Assembly (NCBI RefSeq): GCF_049331405.1
Contig: NZ_CP186274.1
Span: 372,001 to 436,000, forward strand
Direction of reading: 5' to 3'
DNA length: 64,000 nt
Source of the DNA: PoT sp049331405
GTDB taxonomy: Bacteria > Planctomycetota > Planctomycetia > Isosphaerales > Isosphaeraceae
In this document: positions 26,111-32,833 of the stretch, in pieces
Layout of the letters: every line of letters begins with the position of its first letter
Numbering within the stretch: the stretch's first letter is position 1
Program-made: the position numbers and the translations under genes
The notes under the pieces: generated by a model
What the model was told of the DNA's origin: nothing
The model's input: the letters and a program-made list of their open reading frames with translations, nothing else
The model's database searches: none

Positions 26111-26283
26111 GGCGAGACTCCGGTGGGGGAGCGGTCGGCGGGACAAGCACCATCCTCAACGATGCCGGGCGGCAGGCGTCCCGTCGTCGCAGCATCGCGC
26201 AAGGCAGGTATCGATCCCGCGCATCATAGTCGGGATCGTTCAACAATTCCATCGTCCGCCGCCCGGCCCCCGATTCGTCTCGC

Positions 26284-27540
26284 TCAGGGTTCGCAATGCG
26301 CGTGCGGTGCGTCGCGAGGGGCGAGGGACTCGGAGATGTCCTCATCATCCTCGTCGGCCCAGGGGGAGAAGGGGTCAGCCAGGCTCTCCCAGTGGCCCTC
26401 GCCGAGACTCAGCTCCTCGTCCGTCAGCAGGCAGGCGTCGAGCGCCGAGACGAGCGCCTGGCGATCCATGCCGATGCCGATGAAGACGAGTTCCTGGTTC
26501 CGATCGCCGTAGCGAGGATCCCAGTCCCTTAGGATGTCGCGGATCTCGGCGGGGTCCTCGGGCCATTCCGATTTGGGGGTGGCCGCCAGCCAGTAGCCGA
26601 CGGGCTCGATCCGGCTCGCGCCCCCGGCCTGGGAATACATGGCGAGGAACTCGGGGCGCGTCGCCAGCCAGAAGAATCCCTTGGCCCGCAGCACGCCTTG
26701 CCAATCCTGGCGGAGGAATTCGAAGAGGCGTTCGGGGTGGAAGGGGCGGCGGTCGCGATAGACGAAGCTCGAGATCCCGTATTCCTCCGACTCCGGTGTA
26801 TGCTCGCCGCGAAGCTCGCGCAGCCAGCCCGGCGCCTCGGCCGTCTTCGCCATGTCGAACCGCCCCGTGTTCAGGACGAGGTCGAGCGGGACTCGCCCGA
26901 ACTCCGCGTGGACCAGCTTGGCCGAGGGATTCAACTGTCGCAGGAGCCCTTCGAGCCTCGCCAGATCATCGGCGTCGACCCGGTCGACCTTGTTGATGAC
27001 CAGGACGTCGCAGAACTCGACCTGATCGGTCAGGAGGTCGACCACCGTTCGGTCGTCCTCCTCTCCCAGCGCGAGGCCTCGATTGCGGAGTGCCTCCGAG
27101 GCGACGTATTCGCGGAGGAAGCTCTCGGCATCGACCACGGTGACCATCGTGTCGAGCCTGGCGACGTCGCCGAGCGACTTTCCGTCGTCCCCCTCGAACG
27201 TGAACGTCTCGGCCACCGGCAAGGGTTCCGAGATCCCCGTCGACTCGATCAGCAGGTAGTCGAACCGGCCTTCATGGGCGAGCCGGCCTACTTCGACGAG
27301 CAGGTCCTCGCGGAGAGTGCAGCAGATGCAGCCGTTGGTCATCTCCACGAGCTTCTCGTCGACCCGGTTGAGGGCGCTCCCCTCGCGGACGAGCCGGGCG
27401 TCGATGTTGACCTCGCTCATGTCGTTGACGATCACCGCGACCTTGCGCCCCTCGCGATTGTGCAGGATGTGGTTCAGCAGCGTCGTCTTCCCCGCGCCGA
27501 GGAATCCGGACAGGACCGTCACCGGCAGCCGATCGGACAT
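26284..27540 (-). CDS. COG0523 (CobW/ZigA-type) GTP-dependent metallochaperone
   Basis: 418 residues. G3E GTPase with Walker A GFLGAGKT (residues 12-19), the metal-binding GCICC motif (Cys71, Cys73, Cys74), Walker B-like DYLLIESTGISEP, and VINKVDRVD as the NKxD guanine motif. The C-terminal CobW domain starts around residue 255 (EEYGISSFVYRDRRPFHPERLFEFL). The tail is acidic and ends with HAHCEP. Members deliver Zn, Co or Fe to client enzymes, often under zinc limitation. GGGAGGGGG precedes the start, and a palindrome lies 18 bases upstream of the ATG. Neighbours on the same strand upstream are Mn-type superoxide dismutase and bL33. The metal is not determined by the sequence. Confidence 0.9.
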   Translation of the reverse strand: MSDRLPVTVLSGFLGAGKTTLLNHILHNREGRKVAVIVNDMSEVNIDARLVREGSALNRVDEKLVEMTNGCICCTLREDLLVEVGRLAHEGRFDYLLIESTGISEPLPVAETFTFEGDDGKSLGDVARLDTMVTVVDAESFLREYVASEALRNRGLALGEEDDRTVVDLLTDQVEFCDVLVINKVDRVDADDLARLEGLLRQLNPSAKLVHAEFGRVPLDLVLNTGRFDMAKTAEAPGWLRELRGEHTPESEEYGISSFVYRDRRPFHPERLFEFLRQDWQGVLRAKGFFWLATRPEFLAMYSQAGGASRIEPVGYWLAATPKSEWPEDPAEIRDILRDWDPRYGDRNQELVFIGIGMDRQALVSALDACLLTDEELSLGEGHWESLADPFSPWADEDDEDISESLAPRDAPHAHCEP

Positions 27541-27557
27541 GGACCATCCCCCTCCCG

Positions 27558-27578
27558 CTTGCAGGTGTGACCTGCAAG
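27558..27578. promoter_or_regulatory. Operator-like palindrome upstream of the metallochaperone gene
   Basis: CTTGCAGGT (27558-27566) and ACCTGCAAG (27570-27578) are perfect 9-bp inverted arms around GTG. The site lies 18-38 bases before the minus-strand start at 27540, next to the ribosome binding site. It could be a binding site for a dimeric metal-sensing repressor or an mRNA hairpin controlling translation. It does not match the usual Zur box. Confidence 0.5.
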
Positions 27579-27636
27579 TGGTGCTGTGTTTCTGTGTGGA
27601 TCAATCGATGGAAATGCGTGTTGTGGAATAGAGCTG

Positions 27637-28359
27637 TCAGGCGTGGCGATGGCCCTGGAAGCGGTGCTCGACCTCGCCCCAGTTCACCACGTTCCACCAG
27701 GCCGAGACGTAGTCGGGACGTCGGTCCTGGTACTTGAGGTAGTAGGCATGCTCCCAGACGTCGAGGCCCAGCAGGGGGATCCCGGAGCCATCCATCAGCG
27801 GGTTGTCCTGGTTCGGGGTCGAGGTGACGGCGAGCTTCCCGCCCTTTTCTTTGATGAGCCAGGCCCACCCCGAGCCGAATCGGGTCGCGGCCGCCTTGGA
27901 GAAGCCCTCCTTGAGGGCAGAAAACCCGCCGAAATCCTTATCGATCGCCGTCGCCAGGCTCCCCTTCGGCGAACTGCCTCCGCCCGGCTTCATCACCGAC
28001 CAGAAAAGCGAGTGGTTGTAGTGGCCGCCGACGTTGTTCCGCACGGTCGCCCGGATCGACTCGGGCAAGCTCGCGAGGTTTTTGAGGAGTTCCTCGATCG
28101 GGACGTGGCGATGCCCCTTGAGCGACTCCAGGGCCTTGTTCAGATTCGTGACGTAAGCCTGGTGGTGCTTGCCGTGATGGATCTCCATCGTCCTGGCGTC
28201 GATGTGCGGTTCGAGGACATCGAATGCGTAGGGCAGCGGAGGGAGCGTATAGGAGGCTTCCGCGTGGTGCTCGTGCTGGGCGCTCATCACGTAGGAGGTG
28301 CCAAGCAGGGCCATGGCACCGTGGGCCAGCAGGGTGCGTCGCGATCGGTTGACGGTCAT
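27637..28359 (-). CDS. sodA: Exported superoxide dismutase, Mn type of the Fe/Mn family
   Basis: 240 residues with an N-terminal leader (RSRRTLLAHGAMALLGTSYV, Tat-like) that cytosolic SodA lacks, so the enzyme probably acts outside the cytoplasm. Mature part: YTLPPLPYAFDVLEPHI, first ligand in MEIHHGKHHQAYV, then NNVGGHYNHSLFW and the DVWEHAYYLKYQDRR ligand block. Gly-Gly-His in NNVGGHYNH and the NQDNPLM segment favour manganese over iron. It converts superoxide to peroxide and oxygen. It lies 97 bases upstream of the metallochaperone gene and 69 bases downstream of bL33, so a transcript linking them is possible. Confidence 0.92.
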   Translation of the reverse strand: MTVNRSRRTLLAHGAMALLGTSYVMSAQHEHHAEASYTLPPLPYAFDVLEPHIDARTMEIHHGKHHQAYVTNLNKALESLKGHRHVPIEELLKNLASLPESIRATVRNNVGGHYNHSLFWSVMKPGGGSSPKGSLATAIDKDFGGFSALKEGFSKAAATRFGSGWAWLIKEKGGKLAVTSTPNQDNPLMDGSGIPLLGLDVWEHAYYLKYQDRRPDYVSAWWNVVNWGEVEHRFQGHRHA

Positions 28360-28428
28360 TCGCGGTCGTTTCCCGGGGTTTGTCGCGTGGGGTTGCTTGA
28401 AGAGAGGGGGAGCCGATTTACGCCCGGC

Positions 28429-28605
28429 TCATTTGCGTTTGATCTTGTGCAGGGTGTGCTTGCGGAGCTTCGGGCAGTACTTCTTGAGCCCGTCGCGTAC
28501 CCCTTCGGAGATGCCGCCTCGCGTGTTGACGGAGATCCGGTAGTTCAACTCGCCGGTCTCGGTGCATTGCAGCCAGACGTATTCCCGAGCTCCTGATTTC
28601 GCCAT
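28429..28605 (-). CDS. rpmG: Large ribosomal subunit protein bL33
   Basis: 58 residues from the ATG at 28605, with AAGGAG eight bases upstream. The C-terminal half LKKYCPKLRKHTLHKIKRK is diagnostic of bL33. Of the four zinc-ligand cysteines in the Cys-rich form only Cys14 and Cys44 remain, one of each CxxC pair, so a full zinc site cannot form. A GG-containing insertion (NTRGGISEGVRDG) sits in the loop. This may be the ordinary planctomycete form or a zinc-sparing copy. It precedes superoxide dismutase on the same strand. Confidence 0.9.
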   Translation of the reverse strand: MAKSGAREYVWLQCTETGELNYRISVNTRGGISEGVRDGLKKYCPKLRKHTLHKIKRK

Positions 28606-28785
28606 GTCCCGACTCCTTCCCGTTCGCTCCTCGACGAGGTAGGCCGATCCGCCGGGGCGCACAAACGCCCGAGGCGGGACGCGGCCCGACCTTCGGCGAG
28701 GAAACCTGCTTGTGCGAGGCGTAGGGCCTCGTTACCCGACCTCAAAGATGGAGTGCCGTTGGGTCGGGGCGAGTTCCGGGGTCGA

Positions 28786-30219
28786 TCAGGCGATGATCTG
28801 CCGGATGGGTGTGCCGAGGCTCAGGGCGTAGGGCCGGCCGAGGGAGTCCTGGATGGTGGTCTCGGGCGGGAGGCCGAGGATCTGATAGATGGTGGCGGCG
28901 ATATCCTGGGGCGTGACGGGATCGCGGGAGGGGTAGGCGGCGAATGAGTCGCTGGCGCCGAAGATGGAGCCGGCCGGTACGCCGGCGCCCGCGAAGAGGG
29001 CGGTGTAGCAGTGGGGCCAGTGATCGCGACCCCCCTTGTCCGCCCCGGCGCCCGAGGTGATCTGCCCGACCTTCGGGGTCCGGCCGAACTCGCCGATGGC
29101 CACGATCAGGGTCTCGTCGAGCAGGCCGCGGTCGTGCATGTCGGCGAGAAGCGCGGAGAAGGCGCGGTCGAACATCGGCAGGATCGACCGCTTCAGGAGG
29201 GGGAAGTGCTGCCGGTGCGTGTCCCAGCTCTGGTCGTATCGGGCCCCGGTGCAAACGGTGACGAGCCGCACGCCCGCCTCGATCAGCCGGCGGGTCAGCA
29301 GCAGGCATTGCCCCAGGTGCGGCAAGCCGCCGAACTGCCGGGCCTCGAGCTTGCGGTCATTATCCGGGTCGAGCCCGTACCGCTCGCGGACCGCCTGCGG
29401 CTCCTCCGAGAGGTCGAACGCCCGCTTCGCCTCGGGGCTGGTGACGAGCGAATACGCCTTGCGATAGTGCGCATCGAGCCGGTCGACGGCCTCGGTCGGC
29501 TCCAGCCCTCGCCCGACCGCATCGAGCAGCGCCCGCCTGCGGTCGAGCCGCTCCGCAGACAGGCCGACCGGCAGTTCGAGCCCGGGGACCTTGTACCCCG
29601 GCAGGCTCGGGTCCCCCGTCAAGAACGGGTCGGCCGCCGCCCCGAGGAACCCGGCCGCCTGGCCCGGCAGGAACGCGCCGTTGTTGCTCATCCAGTCGGG
29701 CGTCTGGATGAAGTCGGGCAGGGCATTCCCCGAGGGCCGCAGCTTCGCCAGCACGGCGCCGAAGGGGGGGAAGTCGTCGGGCGACGGTGACGTGATCAAT
29801 CGGCCCGAGGCGATCGGCTCGCGGCCGGTGAGCGTGAAGTAGGCCCCCGCGTTGTGGTCGCCGATGGTGTGATGCACCGAGCGGACCAGGCAGAAGTGAT
29901 GCGCCTGCTTCGCGAGCATCGGCAGGTGCTCGCAGAAGTGCAGGCCCGGCATGGTCGTCTCGATCGGCTTGAACTCGCCGCGGACCCCCTCGGGGGCGTC
30001 GGGCTTCATATCCCAGAGGTCCTGGTGTGCCGGGCCCCCTTCGAGGAAGAAGAGGATCACCGACTTGACCCTGGTCTTCTGCCCGGCGACCGTCTCGGCC
30101 TTGAGCAGGGTCGGCAGCCCGAGCCCGAGCATCCCCAACCCTCCCAGCCGCAGGATCTCCCGACGCGAGGGCCCATCGCCTTGGCCGGGACTCCGCGAAC
30201 CCGCCGTGACTCGGAACAT
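28786..30219 (-). CDS. DUF1501 domain protein (Tat-exported), second copy
   Basis: 477 residues, start at 30219. Tat motif SRREILRLGGLGMLGLGLP at residues 18-36. The family blocks are SVILFFLEGGPAHQDLWDMKPDAP, GDHNAGAYFTLTGREP, LVTVCTGARYDQSWDTHRQHF, IVAIGEFGRTPKV, GGRDHWPHCYTALFAGAGVPAG and DPVTPQDIAATIYQILGLP. It is the more typical planctomycete type, in contrast to the copy at 24635. As there, no DUF1549/DUF1553 partner gene is adjacent. It is divergent from the sigma-factor fusion gene across 235 bases. Function in the family remains unproven. Confidence 0.88.
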   Translation of the reverse strand: MFRVTAGSRSPGQGDGPSRREILRLGGLGMLGLGLPTLLKAETVAGQKTRVKSVILFFLEGGPAHQDLWDMKPDAPEGVRGEFKPIETTMPGLHFCEHLPMLAKQAHHFCLVRSVHHTIGDHNAGAYFTLTGREPIASGRLITSPSPDDFPPFGAVLAKLRPSGNALPDFIQTPDWMSNNGAFLPGQAAGFLGAAADPFLTGDPSLPGYKVPGLELPVGLSAERLDRRRALLDAVGRGLEPTEAVDRLDAHYRKAYSLVTSPEAKRAFDLSEEPQAVRERYGLDPDNDRKLEARQFGGLPHLGQCLLLTRRLIEAGVRLVTVCTGARYDQSWDTHRQHFPLLKRSILPMFDRAFSALLADMHDRGLLDETLIVAIGEFGRTPKVGQITSGAGADKGGRDHWPHCYTALFAGAGVPAGSIFGASDSFAAYPSRDPVTPQDIAATIYQILGLPPETTIQDSLGRPYALSLGTPIRQIIA

Positions 30220-30454
30220 CGCCGGGGACCTTTGGTCTTGGTTTGGGATGGTGCGCCCAGTTCGACGACGATCGTAACCCCAAACCCCCTCCCGCTCAAG
30301 GCGTTATCTTATGCCGGGACGCTTTCGCGAGTGTCGGGCAGGGGAGACGGACGGAACGAACCGACGAATCATTTTTTCGGAAAACGGGAACGCGCGGCTG
30401 TAATTTGTGCATGGTAGGGATGTGTCAGGCCTGAAGCACGAGCGAGAATGGTCT

Positions 30455-31816
30455 ATGCAAGCGAGAGGACAGGGGGCGATTCGAGGGAATCTCCACGCGC
30501 TCCTCGAGGGCGGATCGCTGGGCGGGCTGACGGATCGACAGCTCCTCGAGCGGTTTACGTCGCGAGACGATGGAGGATCGGATGCGGCGTTCCGCACCCT
30601 GATGGATCGCCACGGGCGGATGGTGCTGGGCGTCTGCCGGCGTATCCTCGGGGACAGCCATGACGCTGAGGACGCCTTCCAGGCCACGTTCCTGATCCTC
30701 GTCCGCAAGGCCGAGTCCGTCCGCGTGTCCGATTCGCTCGGGCGCTGGCTCTACGGCGTGAGCTGTCGCGTGGCGCGCCGTGCCAAGTCGACCGCCGCCC
30801 GCCGAGGTTCGGGAGAATCGATCGCGACGCTCCCGGCCCCGCACGACCCGTCATCGGAGCTCGAAGAGATCCGCGCCCTGGTGGACGAGGAACTGTTGCG
30901 CCTGCCGGCTCGGTTCCGAACGCCGATCGTCCTGTGCGACCTCGACGGCTTCACCCACGAGCAGGCCGCGCGGCAGTTGGGATGCCCCGTTGGGACGATC
31001 AAGAGCCGGCTCGCCCGAGGTCGGGGCCAGCTTCGCGATCGGCTCGTGCGCCGGGGGTGGTCCCCCGCCGCGAGCTTCACTGCGCTGACCCTCGCGACCT
31101 CGGAGGTGGAGGCGGCCGTCCCGCATCTCTTGGTGGAGACCACAATACGCGAGGCCGTTTGCTACCTCTGCGGAACAACCGCGATGGCCGTGACGTCGGC
31201 CGTATCCCTTGCCGAAGGAGTCCTGAAGGCTATGTTTATGTCCAAACTTCTCTGCGGCGTTGGCGCGATCGCGCTGGCGGGCGCCCTAGTCGGATCAGCC
31301 GTCTATGGCTCGGGTTCGGGAGCCGGGGATGTACAAGAGGGCTCGAAGGCTCGCAACGATGCGGTTCTTGAATCGAAGAGTGAGCAAGCCTCGGAATCGT
31401 CCAAGCCCAATGCCATTATAGAGCATCTCAAGGCCGAGCTTGCGAAGAAAAAAGCCGAGCTCGATCGCGGGAAGGCCGAAAAAGAGTTGGTCCTTTCAGT
31501 CCTTGCCACCAGCGTACGCCTCAACCAGAGGATTCAAGGCACGGTCTCTGCGGACGAGTTCAAGAAGGCCGAGGCCGAAGTCAAGGTGGCGGAGGCGAAG
31601 CTCAATACGACTCTCGCCGAGATTCACTTGCTTGAGGTTATGGTGAAACAAGCAAGCGGTGGCTCGGTCACCGTCCCAACTTCGCCCGAAGTCGTCGAAC
31701 GCGCGGTCGATACCCAGGGCGGGGCGCTGGAACGCCGGTTGCAGACCCTGGAATCGAAGATCGATCATGTGCTGGAGGAATTGAATTCCTTGAAAGAGCG
31801 GAACCGCGGAAGTTGA
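30455..31816 (+). CDS. ECF sigma factor fused to a transmembrane helix and coiled-coil tail
   Basis: 453 residues from the ATG at 30455; a GTG at 30407 is an alternative. Residues about 45-110 form sigma region 2 (AAFRTLMDRHGRMVLGVCRRI, DAEDAFQATFLILVRKA, RWLYGVSCRVARRAK) and 145-195 region 4 (RFRTPIVLCDLDGFTHEQAARQLG, CPVGTIKSRLARGR). A long hydrophobic helix follows at about 262-283 (KLLCGVGAIALAGALVGSAVYG). After it come coiled-coil segments at 305-400 and a final LQTLESKIDHVLEELNSL. In planctomycetes such sigma factors with membrane-anchored extensions are thought to sense extracytoplasmic conditions without a separate anti-sigma factor. A strong hairpin at 31860 follows. Target promoters are unknown. 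Confidence 0.88.
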   Translation: MQARGQGAIRGNLHALLEGGSLGGLTDRQLLERFTSRDDGGSDAAFRTLMDRHGRMVLGVCRRILGDSHDAEDAFQATFLILVRKAESVRVSDSLGRWLYGVSCRVARRAKSTAARRGSGESIATLPAPHDPSSELEEIRALVDEELLRLPARFRTPIVLCDLDGFTHEQAARQLGCPVGTIKSRLARGRGQLRDRLVRRGWSPAASFTALTLATSEVEAAVPHLLVETTIREAVCYLCGTTAMAVTSAVSLAEGVLKAMFMSKLLCGVGAIALAGALVGSAVYGSGSGAGDVQEGSKARNDAVLESKSEQASESSKPNAIIEHLKAELAKKKAELDRGKAEKELVLSVLATSVRLNQRIQGTVSADEFKKAEAEVKVAEAKLNTTLAEIHLLEVMVKQASGGSVTVPTSPEVVERAVDTQGGALERRLQTLESKIDHVLEELNSLKERNRGS

Positions 31817-31859
31817 TGCGACCTTCGAGAGGGCTTTCTCTCCCCTCGCCCAATCAACA

Positions 31860-31902
31860 CGAAACGCCGCCCGAAGACGCAAGTCTTTCGGGCGGCGTTT
31901 CG
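31860..31902. terminator. 16-bp bidirectional hairpin terminator
   Basis: CGAAACGCCGCCCGAA (31860-31875) pairs perfectly with TTCGGGCGGCGTTTCG (31887-31902). The loop can close further as GAC-GCAA-GTC with one bulged base, giving a GNRA tetraloop. It sits between the convergent sigma-factor and OsmC genes. Confidence 0.85.
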
Positions 31903-31925
31903 CGTTTCGGCGACCCATCCCAGGA

Positions 31926-32351
31926 TCACGACTCGAGGGTCGCGTCCAGGGTGATCTTGGTGTTCAGGAGCTTGGAGACGGGGCAGCCGGCCTTGGCCTT
32001 GCCGGCGAGCTCTTCGAATTTCGCCTGGTCGGCGCCGGGGATCTTGGCCTTGAGGGTGAGATGCACCGAGGTGATGGCGAAGCCGTCGTCCACCTTGTCG
32101 AGGGTCACGTCGGCGGTGGTCTGCATCTCCTCGGCGGTGAGGCCGGCCTCGCCCAGGATCAGGGAGAGGGCCATCGTGAAGCAGCCGGCGTGCGCGGCGC
32201 CGATGAGCTCCTCGGGGTTGGTCCCCGGCTTGCCCTCGAAGCGGCTCGAGAACCCGTACGGGTATTCCTTGAGGGCGCCGCTGTGCGTCGAGATGGCCCC
32301 CTTGCCGTCCTTGATCCCGCCATGCCAGATCGCCGATCCGTTCGTCTTCAT
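31926..32351 (-). CDS. osmC: OsmC-family peroxiredoxin-like hydroperoxide reductase
   Basis: 141 residues. The two reactive cysteines are present: Cys57 in GAAHAGCFTMALSLIL and Cys123 in AGCPVSKLLN. TNPEELIGAAHAG and the ITSVHLTLKAKIPG strand are typical of the OsmC rather than the Ohr subfamily. The protein reduces organic hydroperoxides, usually as a homodimer, using thiol donors such as dihydrolipoyl proteins. GGGAGA lies about nine bases before the ATG. It shares the hairpin at 31860 with the convergent sigma gene. Confidence 0.92.
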   Translation of the reverse strand: MKTNGSAIWHGGIKDGKGAISTHSGALKEYPYGFSSRFEGKPGTNPEELIGAAHAGCFTMALSLILGEAGLTAEEMQTTADVTLDKVDDGFAITSVHLTLKAKIPGADQAKFEELAGKAKAGCPVSKLLNTKITLDATLES

Positions 32352-32833
32352 GCGGAAGTCTCCCGTTGATGGATTCGAGGCTCAGCCCTCCGAGGAAAGG
32401 GGACGCGGCGGCCCTCGCCTCCCTCGGACGTCAGCCACATTCTACGCACGAGATCATCGTGGAGAAACGCCGCGGTCGGGGCGCGATCCTCGGTCTTTGA
32501 GGCAGGGTCGTCGACAAGGCCGAGGCCGTTTGCCGTCAATCAGGACAAGGCCACGAGTGCTTCTCGCCCTTCTCCGCCCGTTGCCGTCGGGCTCAATATT
32601 CGCGTATGAGCCTGTTGCGCATGCCATTTGCTACTGGAATTCAAGGCAGACGCCTCGGAAGCTGCGCGATCCCCTTGAAACCGTGGTCAAGGGCCGCGCC
32701 GACAACGGGCAGCATCGTCGTGTTCCGCCGGAGGGATACGCTCTCGCGCATCGGGGCCGAGCCCCGATCGTGGAGTGGGCGATCGACCTCCGCGCGTTGG
32801 CTACCATCGCCGTCACTCTGCGACGACTACCCG
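32352..32833. other. Divergent intergenic region between osmC and the histidine kinase
   Basis: About 480 bases. Open frames extend into it from the histidine kinase side but show no domain likeness before the ATG at 32834 and no ribosome binding site, so I treat it as non-coding. It should hold promoters for both genes. No clear -35/-10 pair or palindrome was recognised. Confidence 0.45.
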
